Positions 24,701 through 33,599 of a stretch of DNA of 64,000 bases are shown in pieces. How positions within the stretch are numbered: the first letter of the stretch is position 1; the number at the start of each line of letters is the position of its first letter. Source of the stretch: Molanna angustata (Eukaryota; Arthropoda; Insecta; Trichoptera; Molannidae); contig OY754977.1 of assembly GCA_963576475.1 (NCBI GenBank), positions 12,638,854-12,702,853 on the forward strand, read 5' to 3'. Position numbers and translations under genes: made by a program. The notes below the pieces were generated by a model. The model was not told where the DNA came from. It worked only from the letters and a program-made list of their open reading frames with translations, and did not search any database.

Positions 24701-27700
24701 AAAAAAAAAAAAATATTATTCCTGTCTAACGTGGCTCCTGAAAAGAGTCCTGGACATACAGAATATGTCCACGGACCTGATCTTTTCCAAATTATTATAC
24801 GTGGTAAGGCATCGGTACAATGGTGAATTTTGAGCGGCATTAGTGTTTTTTTTGTCTAAAAAGAACGTTGAGGTGTGTCTTGTTCGTCTGTTTGGTATGT
24901 TGAAGTTAATAATTTTCAGAAGGTCTGTACAGTCAATATTGAAGTTTATTATGTCATAAAGGTACATTAAGTCTGAGGTCCTTCGTCTTGTCTGTAAAGT
25001 CTGCAATTCATGTTTGTAGTTATTACCAAATTTGTACTTCATATGTTTCAAAAATATTTGTTGTATTCGTTCTATATTGTTAATATAAATATTATATTGT
25101 GGATTCCAGATGACTGATGCATGCTCCAATTGACTTCTAACAATTGTGTTATATAGTAAGATAAATGTTTTCACTTGTGTGAATGGTTTGCATACTCTCA
25201 TCAGGAATCCCAACATTTTATAAGCTTTCAGTGTAATTGTGTCAATGTGTTTGTCAAATAAAAGTTTACTGTCCAGTTGTATACCTAAGTCTCTACAGTC
25301 TGATTTCTTATCAATCGCCTCCCTATTGATTTTGTATGTGTATTGTATTGTACTCTTTTTCCTAGAGAATGTAATGGAGTGACATTTTTTTACATTTAGT
25401 AACAGCTTATTCGAGACACAATAAGAAGTTAGTCTATCAAGGTCAAGTTGTAAGTCCTCACAGTCAGTAATGTCTATAACAGTTTTGTAGATTTTCATAT
25501 CGTCAGCATATAATATGTAATTACTGTTCCTGAAGCATAATCCAATGTCATGTATGTAAATATTAAATAAGAGAGGCCCCAAATGGGAACCTTGAGGTAC
25601 ACCCGATGGCACCTGTGTTGCAGACAATAGATGACCACCGTACTCTACTATTTGGCTTCTATTAATAAGGTATGATTTTAGCCACCTAAGAAGATCACCG
25701 TGAATACCCAAAAGTTTTAGCTTCTTAGTCAGAATTAGATGGTCCACTTTATCAAAGGCTTTTGAGTATAGATATGTCGAGAAATAAGATTTCTACAGCG
25801 AGTTTAAGAGAAGCATTACCCATCGTGATCCGCACTGGTGTAGCAAATGATTAATCACGAACAGGTCTCGGGATCAGCACGGAAATGGTTAAGGAAAAAA
25901 AAATATTAACATAACCACGAACATAAGAAATAATTTCGAAGGAAAAAACTAGCAACCAACATATTTTCGAATTATTCCCTATAAATTAATATATAATACA
26001 ACAATTTTGACTAAGATCTACAGTTCTAGGTAGCCAATGTTTCATAAAATTTTCAAAAAGGAGTTGGAATGTAGAATGCACAATATTTCATCTTGATTAT
26101 CAATTTTAGGATATTGTTGCATTTATCCTCCTTTTACAAAAAAAAATATTCCTAATGGGTATATGTTATCAGGAGAGACTTTCATATGGAATGAACAAGT
26201 TCATTTTAATACTTGAGTAAGGATGGAATTAAGGAAACTAATACTGAAAATTGATTTCAGAACTGGGGGGCAAGTCTGGCCCAACCGGCGAAATCATAAC
26301 CCTCGTGATTACCCATATCATGGATATAATTATCATATGGTGTTCTATGACATCTAAAGATAATACAGAACTCCATGTAATAATTATATCCATGATATGG
26401 GTAATCGTGAGGGTTTTGATTTCGTCAGTTGGACCAGACTTCCCCCCCCCCGATGAAACTGATTTAAGAAAATTGATTCGTAAAATAATAATTCAATTCA
26501 CACATAATAATTGTAAATGCTTCCTGTGGGTATTGTTGAATGTACTTTTCCTCTAATAAACTCGACACTTAACAGGATGCAAGGAAGTGTTTACAATTTA
26601 TATACCAAGATACCATGTTGAAGAAGAGATGTCAAAACAGTTAATTACAAAATAGAAGTACAAATGAACATAGCAGTGTATTTAAATATGCACAAGAGAT
26701 ACAATGTTATAAAAATATTGCTTTTTTATGTTGGAGCTAGATATGGGTCTATATTACAGGAAAAATGATTTTGAATTGTTATGCATAATTTATTTCAGTA
26801 TAATAAAATACTGGTTCAGCAGCCAAAAATTCAAAACTGTTAGTGATGAGGGCTCTGTAACAGTCAGTAGATGCAACAAATAGATTTTGACAGATCACAT
26901 GTATTATACATATTTTACAGATAGGAAAGATTGTAACTATTGCAACTTTATATAGGGTGTACCAGAAACTACAGTCAAGCGCAAGTTTAGAGGTTGAGCA
27001 CTCCTGGGAGCACAAGAAAAAATCTATTATGCTATGTGATTTTTTGTATATTTCAAGTTTTTTTTTTTCGAACTTATCTGTCAATCCTTGGTCCTGAGTC
27101 AAATTGAAAACGCTGTTAGTTAATGCCAAGCGCAAATTTTTTTTCGTTAAGGGATTTGACGTTTGTTGTAGAATTATTTTCTACAACAACGAACAAACGT
27201 TGAATACCATACAAAAAAAATAACGCTTGGCAACAGCATTGTCAATGACTCAGGGGTCTTGTCCAACAAGATATTATTGGTCACAGAGACATGAATCATC
27301 GAGATTATTTTGATTGATTATTTTTTCAAAATAGGTGAATAGACCTTGCAGACACAAATACAATTGTGGGCCGATCTGATACCATTGCCCCATAAAAAAT
27401 GTTGATTCTCAAAATTAGTTAAAATATAATAAATAAAAATATTTACTTTATTAATTTTGTTCATACTTTAGTGAAAAATGTGTTACGAAAACAACATAAA
27501 TTGTTACTTTGTGATACAAGTGGCAATAGAAAAAATAAACTATACGTAGCCCATTAGAAAAAAATCCCACAATATAGACATACATTTTTAGCTGAATAAA
27601 AATATTTTAACAAAAATCAGAGTATGTATTGCCATTCTAACGCATTTTTATTTACCAAATATAACTCAATAACAATCCATTGTTCGTAAGTTACAACTTA

Positions 27701-28126
27701 GGCCCTTTAAGAGAATATTTAGGTACATACTAAATAAAAGTGCATGCAGTTGAATATATTATACAAGAAGGTAGGTGTGTGAAACAAAGAGGCACAACGT
27801 ACACATAAAACATTTGGTTAGAACAAGTAAAACAATAAAATTCAGATAATCTAAAACAACATTTCATTGAAATGAAAATCCACAAGCACACCCTGGAAAT
27901 CAAATATGATCAATGTACTTATTAAATCAGAAGCATGCATTTAACTCACCTGTTTATGTACATTCAAATAAAAGAAAAAAAAATACATAAATATCAGAAT
28001 TTACCTGTAATAATACACATCAACTTTTCCAGCAGACAGTCCAGATTTTCTTAAAACTTCTTCTCTTTGCCAACCCTTTGGTAGAGCGGCACATTCCATT
28101 TTTTTCTTTTCTATAGTTACACTCAT
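12791..28126 (-). CDS. MBD2/3: Methyl-CpG-binding domain protein 2/3 (NuRD subunit), five coding exons
   Basis: Chromatin protein that links the NuRD deacetylase/remodelling complex to DNA. Exons in order: 28126-28005, 20926-20774, 16317-16149, 14296-14152, 12960-12791; lengths 122, 153, 169, 145 and 170, total 759 bases, 252 residues. All junctions are GT-AG and phases agree. Exons 1-2 make the MBD (ECAALPKGWQREEV, KSGLSAGKVDVYYY, SPSGKKFRSKPQLARYLGD). Exon 3 carries LVPPIRQTASIFKQPVT and QLFWEKRLE, conserved in MBD2/3. Exons 4-5 carry the C-terminal region with IAQNPGVFLNPEQPL and a predicted coiled coil (DDIRRQEERVNRARRKLQEA) that pairs with p66/GATAD2 in vertebrates. The Lys of SAGK and Tyr of DVYYY match MBD2 rather than mammalian MBD3. 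The introns, up to 7.1 kb, are filled with transposons. Confidence 0.93.
12961..14151 (-). other. MBD2/3 intron 4
   Basis: No gene or recognisable repeat seen; AT-rich with a few short open frames (13408-13605 is not supported). Confidence 0.6.
15385..15490 (+). mobile_element. LINE remnant, C-terminal end
   Basis: Reads LVAEALRKAEDKSVWRSFVREVT followed by a stop. This is like the end of insect RTE-type LINE proteins (A-x-D-R-x-x-W-R). It is very short and lies in MBD2/3 intron 3. Confidence 0.5.
15848..16060. repeat. Tandem repeat, 76-bp unit, about 2.8 copies
   Basis: Units start at 15848, 15924 and 16000 with CTTAACTA[A/T]CCATCTTAAA, and differ at only a few bases; the third stops after CATTATAG. 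It lies in MBD2/3 intron 3, 89 bases from exon 3. Confidence 0.95.
17322..18057. mobile_element. Non-autonomous hAT transposon, 736 bp
   Basis: Perfect 14-base terminal inverted repeats (TAGACATGTGTAAC / GTTACACATGTCTA) are flanked by perfect 8-base duplications TTGTTTGT at 17314-17321 and 18058-18065. Eight-base duplications are characteristic of hAT. The GC-rich subterminal regions carry repeated GTGAGCC / CTCACTG words, and the middle holds an inverted repeat at 17821-17860. There is no transposase. Lies in MBD2/3 intron 2. Confidence 0.93.
18389..18565 (+). pseudogene. Fragment of a Myb/SANT-like (zeste-type) DNA-binding ORF
   Basis: The peptide begins MDKPRKQSTNFTPSEKTKLI and continues with a TSKQTDGA segment. 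It resembles the N-terminus of zeste-like Myb/SANT proteins of insects, which are often carried by Harbinger-type elements. After about 38 residues the expected helices are missing and a Ser/Thr-rich tail follows in another frame, suggesting an internal deletion. It lies inside MBD2/3 intron 2 on the opposite strand. Confidence 0.45.
18600..20773. other. MBD2/3 intron 2, remaining sequence
   Basis: AT-rich; short open frames at 19130-19489 and 20400-20615 on - show no domain and are not supported as genes. Confidence 0.55.
20774..20926 (-). CDS. MBD2/3: MBD2/3 exon 2, second half of the methyl-binding domain
   Basis: Acceptor ATTGACAG precedes 20926 and donor GTTTAT follows 20774. It encodes the end of the MBD (GKKFRSKPQLARYLGD, then CFDFQHGRLN) and the start of the linker. 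At 153 bases it is frame-neutral (phase 2 on both sides), so skipping it would remove half of the MBD without a frameshift. Its GC content is far above that of the surrounding intron. Confidence 0.9.
21347..21526. mobile_element. MITE family M1, copy 1
   Basis: 180-bp element with terminal repeats TGTCCTATTCTGATTCGT / ACGAATCAGAATAGGACA. It is closely similar over its whole length to 51823-52001, sharing GGATAAAAGGATTTTATC and CATTTCTCATATACTAAAA. MBD2/3 intron 1. Confidence 0.85.
21660..21712 (-). mobile_element. Decayed Penelope-like 3' end with hammerhead remnant
   Basis: On - it reads GTTGAAAATCTACCTG, TTAGTTGTGAACCGGTCGCA, collinear with the ribozyme region at 50146-50204. The part corresponding to the catalytic GATGA and most of stem II is deleted. 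No adjoining coding sequence is left. Confidence 0.45.
22120..22735 (-). mobile_element. LINE remnant (reverse transcriptase C-terminal region)
   Basis: On -, TLGLTIDRKLNLKNHINKFI followed by NKASIYLELMYKIKN. It resembles the segment after the RT fingers in Jockey/R1-group LINEs (LG-V/I-x-LD-x-K-L). Frameshifted further on. Confidence 0.6.
23268..23453. mobile_element. MITE, 186 bp
   Basis: Inverted arms of about 50 bases: the ends GCTGTGTTTCTCGAACAAAG and (inverted) GCTGAGTTGTTTCAACAAAA, with a perfect inner pair AGAATAGTTAAAATACTTTG. No ORF. Confidence 0.75.
23710..25888. mobile_element. piggyBac-like element carrying a nested LINE
   Basis: The ends CC[T/A]TTTCCGTGCT are inverted repeats with one mismatch, each abutting TTAA (23706-23709 and 25889-25892), the target site and duplication of piggyBac. 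A subterminal word ACACC-AGTG-GG occurs near both ends in opposite orientation. No transposase is seen; the bulk of the interior is the LINE at 24548-25780. Confidence 0.8.
24548..25780 (-). mobile_element. LINE (CR1/Jockey group), 5'-truncated, nested in the piggyBac-like element
   Basis: The frame on - from about 25775 to 24716 encodes the 3' half of a LINE polyprotein. It reads KAFDKVDHLIL, LKSYLINRSQIV, VPSGVPQGSHLGPLLFNIYI and catalytic YADD in ILYADDMKIYK, then the C-terminal thumb with HASVIWNP. A 3' UTR and a long poly(A) (T run on + at 24548-24570) follow. The reading frame is intact as far as it goes, so the insertion is fairly young; endonuclease and ORF1 are missing. Confidence 0.85.
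26265..26451. mobile_element. Fold-back MITE family M2, copy 1
   Basis: Nearly the whole element is one inverted repeat: GGGGGGCAAGTCTGG to CCAGACTTCCCCC, with inner arms GATTACCCATATCATGGATA / TATCCATGATATGGGTAATC around a short centre. Related copies at 29876-30235 and 55369-55485. Confidence 0.9.
27090..27258. mobile_element. MITE-like inverted repeat
   Basis: Left GGTCCTGAGTCA...GCTGTTAGTTAATGCCAAGC is inverted on the right as AACGCTTGGCAACAGC...TGACTCAGGGGTC. An inner palindrome TTTGTTGTAGAA / TTCTACAACAA lies near 27168. Confidence 0.65.
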
Positions 28127-28401
28127 TTTTTACTTATGAAAATACTTAAGCCAGAAAGTATTTGCATAAAGAATCGTTTTAATATTTCTATACAAAACCA
28201 AAACTCAATCGATATCCTAATACGAGAACAACAGCCATAAAATCCATAGAAAAATGATAAAATGACAGACCAGACCACGGCAAACAAATAAATGAAAACG
28301 ATCAATGTTGCCGCTATTCAAATTAAATCAACATAGATGAATATTATTCATGTAGAAAAAGATATTATTTGTTTTTGTTTATTTTCATGTAGGGATTTTG
28401 T

Positions 28402-29559
28402 CACTGCCTTGCTTCAAACAAAGCCGTGCTGTAGAAAACGCGTTGACAGTTAAAGAGACCTAACTTCGACTCGTATCTATGAATTTGCGAACAGTCGGTG
28501 TGGTTTGAACTGTTGTCAGTTGTTTACAATTGCTAAAAAAACGCATTTTTATACAGTATTTTGTCAATTTCGAATACCTATATATTCCAAATTTAATATT
28601 GTGAACGCAAGACATTAAGGCAAAATAATTAAATCAAGATATTTACTTATTTATCATTTCTACTCTTCTCAATCTCTCGGTCCCGGATACACATCAAACT
28701 ACAGCACTTCCTACATACCTTTTTAATTTTAGTTTCATATAATATAACTATGTAATAAACATTGTAAATTTATTCCTATGGTAATTGCCTTCTGATTATC
28801 AGATGTCTACATTATCCTAAAGTTATATATTAACCGGTATTAACACTAGTTGCTTGTCATGTATATAGTATTTTTGTGTCTTATAATTTTTGATTGTGGA
28901 ATAAAGTTGTGTTTATCATGTTTCAATTTAATATTTTTTTTGTACTCCCCTTCTCGGTTCTTTTCACTTGTGTGTTTCAAGTCACTGTAATGGTAAGTAA
29001 ATATTTTTTTAGATGTAGGATAAAATACAAATACTTTATTTTAGAATGCAATATCAGGTAATTTTAAAAGTATCAAACATGGAATTATAAGATAGTATCT
29101 AATGAAAATATTCTTAACCTAATGGGTGAATTATTCTTAATTGAAGCTTGGTGGACGTGTTTGTTACATGTCATATTATTTTGATTACATTGTGTATACT
29201 AATTATATAATATTAGTAGTATTATTTGATTCTCATTTATATGCCGAATAAAAAATAACAATTTTTTATATCAATAGAATCGAAGTTAAAAAATACATTT
29301 TCATAGGAGAAAAACAAATATTCAATGAAGTATATTTTATGTTAAAATGTCGTAATGCTTGCTTTTAATTATATATTAAATCTGCATATTTTTTTAAAAT
29401 AAATGGTATTGGCACGCATTTTTCTATCAGCCAAATATTAAATTATGTATATTTGCTCTATGACAAGTTTATATGTAATATCGCGATAGGTCTCTTTAGT
29501 TTGAATTTTTGCGTTCCCGCCAATCTACAGCACGGCTATGTTATTTGTAGAAGGCAGTG
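28402..29559. mobile_element. Non-autonomous DNA transposon, 1158 bp, upstream of MBD2/3
   Basis: Long imperfect terminal inverted repeats (about 75 bases): CACTGCCTT at both tips, then AGCCGTGCTGTAGA and AAAGAGACCTA in the same order inward. It is flanked by perfect 7-base duplications ATTTTGT at 28395-28401 and 29560-29566. There is no coding sequence inside. A 7-base duplication does not clearly fit a common superfamily. The element starts 276 bases upstream of the MBD2/3 ATG, so the promoter of that gene is squeezed into, or supplied by, this region. Confidence 0.85.
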
Positions 29560-29875
29560 ATTTTGTCGATTTTGACATATCAATTACAAAGATTTTGAGG
29601 TTAGCCGCATATGTAAAATTGGAAATATCTAAAATGCAGTTCAACTTTCAACATCATATTATCATTAATTTATTTTTCTGCTTATGAACCTGAACATGTA
29701 TGCTTTTGTATTAAAATTGATATATTGAATTGTATGTCTTAGCAATTTTTAAATAATCCGATTTGATCATAGACCAACCTATTCACAGTACATGGTAATA
29801 AGTTTATTTTACAACTTATCCGTAGGTATTATATACTCTTTGTTCCAACTGGTAGTTTCCTAATCCTCCAAACTA

Positions 29876-30235
29876 GGGGGGGCAAGTCAAATGAACACCT
29901 CGGCACAGGACTTCCTAGAGTGAGGTGTTCATCGTATTCTATCAATTACAATACTTATCATTAAATAATGCACACACACAAACATATGTAACTTCTAACT
30001 CTAGTATGTAATTGTTTTGTAACTTCAACATTGTATTGTTTATAATAAATAAATAAATAAAGTCTGATTCGACCGGTGAAATCAAAACCCTAGTGATTAC
30101 CCATATCATGGATATAATTATCGTATGAAGTTCTATGACATCTAAAGATAATATAGAACTCCATATAATAATTATATCCATGATATGGGTAATCGTGAGG
30201 GTTTTGATTTCGCTGATTGAACCAGACTTGCCCCC
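29876..30235. mobile_element. Fold-back MITE family M2, copy 2, interrupted by a LINE 3' end
   Basis: The left tip GGGGGGCAAGTC is cut after 12 bases by 171 bases of LINE tail. The element resumes at TCTGATTCGACCGGTGAAAT and closes with CAGACTTGCCCCC. Flanks read CTA...TAG, allowing a TA duplication. Confidence 0.85.
29889..30059 (+). mobile_element. LINE 3' end inserted in the MITE
   Basis: Contains only a 3' UTR: a hairpin GAACACCTC...GAGGTGTTC, then an A/T tail ending in repeated AAAT. AAGTC is duplicated at 29884-29888 and 30060-30064. Same hairpin layout as at 5972 and 48385. Confidence 0.7.
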
Positions 30236-31210
30236 TAGGATATGATAAGGATTGAAGTCGTGAGGATTTTGAAATTATCGGGTGCCATCGAACCATAAGC
30301 ATTTTTTATCATCCCGTTTTATGGATAATTATCATTCTGTAATATTGGGCACATTTATTTATATAGGTACCTACTATTTTAGCCTAACTGTTCATCTATT
30401 CAAGGCTGAAATAATATACAAGCCAGATAAAAGAAATACTTCTGATAATATGTTCATCAGTGGATACTTTTTTAGAGTATTTTTTTCAGAATTTTCTATT
30501 ACAAAATAACAAGATATAAAAAAAAGCCAATCGTGGTTTCACTGGGTCACGAATCCAAGCCCACGAGCGCAGGCGACCACAGAGTACCAGCCAGAATAGG
30601 CGAGCCACATGGGCTTGCGACTATGATTGCGTGATTAAGAGAAAAATTTGATCACTTTTCTTATAAATTAACATGGATCAACAGTTGAACCATAATTCAA
30701 TTCAAATATCAAATTGAACCAGCCACGGGGTGAAGTTTAACACTGGTTGAATTTGCCATTTCACAGTTTTGTACATCCTATGACCATAAGATACGATTAA
30801 AACATATAAAAAGCGATTTAATCCATTAGAATTTTCGATTGACGTTAATTCAAACAAACGCATGTAAAAAGTGCAATAAAAGTTCTGTGCCACGCATACT
30901 GTTATGTGGTCATGACAACCAACTTAACAACACTAAATTCGATGCTGTCATATGAAATAGAGCTCAAAATCAAGATAAACCGAACTAAGGTTCAAATATC
31001 TTTATGAGTAAGGTTTCAGTTAAACGTGGAATAAGACTTTGAACCGTGTTCAATTGAACCGTAATTCAATTTATTTTATTAATCCTGTCACGTTATGTAA
31101 AAAATACATTTGCATAATAAATTAATATTATTATTATTAAATTGACAATAAGTGTAAATAAACCAATTTTCCTAAAATATTTTTGACTGTCAATGATAAC
31201 AGAATATTTA

Positions 31211-31337
31211 TTCCCCTTTGATAGAAACTGCACATATACATATGTGATAATATTCCCCTTTGATAGAAACTGCACATATACATATGTGATAATATTCCCC
31301 CTTGATAGAAATTGCACATATACATATGTGATAATAT
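31211..31337. repeat. Tandem repeat, 42-bp unit, three copies
   Basis: Units begin at 31211, 31253 and 31295 with TTCCCC[T/C]TTGATAGAAA. Each ends with the small hairpin CACATATACATATGTG. The third unit differs at a few bases. Confidence 0.95.
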
Positions 31338-32455
31338 TTTTATTACTAAAAATAAATTGTCACTAATGAGTATTTCCAACACTTACCTTTCTGATATGAA
31401 TAAAATTCAGGGCCATATCTTGTTACATTTGTTTTTAGTAATAAATTGTAGTTTGATATTCCATTGCTAATAAGAAAAAATGTGATACAAGATAATATGA
31501 TTGATTGAGTTTTTAAATTTATTTGTTTACTAAACTAATCTAAATATGTCGAGTTATGTATTTATATAAGAGATAGTATCTAATAAAATACTCTTTCTAT
31601 TTATTCTTTTTTAATTGCATATACGCACACATTGGATTTTTTTTAATTTCTCAATTTCTTAATAGATGGCGTTACAAAAAGGCTTTTCCGTTACTTCATA
31701 GATGGCAATAGCATAGTCCCTTATTTTCAGGTGAAATGTTACACACTATTCAAATATATAGAACTTTCAAAAATTACATTGATAAGGGAACTCAATAAGA
31801 AGGCATAATCGGTAAACGTTGTGCAAGCGCATAAAGTGATCACGTAAACCCGCCGATGACAGATCGTAAGACCTGTAGGTGCCTCGAGTTCCTGGTTCTT
31901 CTACAATATCCCAACTTCGTCTCTATTGAGATGTTGAAAAAATGTTTGTCAATAAAAATATCTTTTTATTTATTTTAATTTTATATATTGTGGTGAACTT
32001 TGCACTGAAACCTTCAGGATCTGTTGTGCTCCATCTCTATCCATGTTTTTGATATAAAATTAATATTGAAAGATGATGTGTTGAAATGTACAGAATTATT
32101 ATAGCTTATATTCTTGTTCAGGCTCACATTGTTGATGGAATAAAAATAAGAATCATCATGGTAAAAAAAGCAACAGATAATAGATAAGGCCGTGAGTAAT
32201 AAGGATTTATCACTCATCGTTTTTTTATATAGTGAAGATCTGGACTGATTAAGGATCTCATAATAGAAAACTAAAGGTATTTTAGACATATTCACATTGA
32301 TCATTAACAAATGGTTGAGGTTCAAGCAAATATTAATTTAGACTAAAAATAGTGTAAAAAAAACATTTAATTTTTACAGAGGATGATCTTTGCCATGATA
32401 CAGAGGAGATGATATTGCTCTGATATCTTGAAAGTGTGGTCGAGAGTCTAGAAAT

Positions 32456-33538
32456 ATGGCCGGTTTGATTGACCTAAAAATGGAACACGGAGACATAATT
32501 AGGAGAAGACTGCAAACCTCAAAAGAAAAATACTTTCGTGGTAAGTTTTATATGTTTTTTTTTTAATAGTATTTTAGGAAGTGGTTGACTAAACTAAAAG
32601 AAAAATAGAAAAAACAAACGTTGATGGCATATATTTACAGGCAGTACAACAAATCATGTATCACAGTTACAATAAAATTATTTTCACAAGATTATTTCAA
32701 CATACGTAGTAAGTATTTGGTCAATTTGAATTACTTATATTCATTGAACATATTATTTTTCTTATCTATCGAATATAACATTAGTGTGATGATAATGACT
32801 AATGTTGCTGGTTGACCATAAACAAAAGAGGAATTCAGAAAAAAAATTATGTTCCATAAAGTAATGATCCATAAAGCAAAACATGACATAAAATTTGTAT
32901 CAATTTCATTTGTATGTAAGTATAAAAAAAAGTATGTATCAAAATTTGAGCTACATGAGATTGAATTACTTTCTTAATGATGTATTATGATTATGTTGAT
33001 AATTTTAAAAAAGCTAAGATATAAATAAAAGAGTTTATTAATTCTTATTTTAATATTCCTCTATGAAATAAGATTTTCAAGTGTGGATGAAAAATGACAA
33101 CAAAATATTATGAATTATATATGTAATTATTTATTTTCCATAAAAATTCTATTATTTATATTAAATTATGCATAAGTAGTATGTAAGTAAAAAAGAAAAA
33201 TAATAAATAACATCGCGATTACTACAATACTTGATATTATAATCATATCATTACATGTATTGTCAGAAACGTTTAAACATAGTGTACTGAGAGAGATAGA
33301 TTATACACCTTATTAATCTATGTGCGCAAAACAATGATATTCCAAAGAGGACTTGCCTTATCTGCCTGGACTTGAGATAGCCGATAAAAGAAAAGATTTT
33401 GAGAGAGATTACAATTTTACAAACATGGACGAAGTTTATCAGCCACATTTACATATTCACAATAACATTCATATTATATGCACGGGTATAACAGTTATAA
33501 ACATAACCAACTGCATAATGTTAGATTATATTTCATAG
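32456..33538 (+). CDS. Possible two-exon small gene of unknown function
   Basis: Exon 32456-32540 starts at ATG in a good context (AAATATGG), is preceded by TTTTTACAG at about 32381, and ends at a strong donor GTAAGT. Exon 33348-33538 begins after CCAAAG and continues the frame to TAG. Together they encode 91 residues: MAGLIDLKMEHGDII..., a charged middle (ADKRKDFERDYNF) and a hydrophobic C-terminal stretch (IHIICTGITVIN) that might span a membrane. The second acceptor is weak and further exons cannot be excluded. I do not recognise the protein. Support is the joined open frame and relative GC richness only. Confidence 0.35.
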
Positions 33539-33599
33539 ATTTATAACATTAAGCATCTTTTAAAGAACTTCAATACAATATTTTTCACTTTCTATTTAT

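Noticed and set aside
26251..26556. 101-codon open frame on +
   Set aside because: Runs through a fold-back MITE palindrome; no coding signal.
30530..30640. GC-richer patch with box B-like sequence, possible SINE
   Set aside because: No box A at the right distance and no second copy in the window.
31211..31337. CRISPR-like array
   Set aside because: Units are contiguous without spacers, in a eukaryotic genome; a simple tandem repeat.
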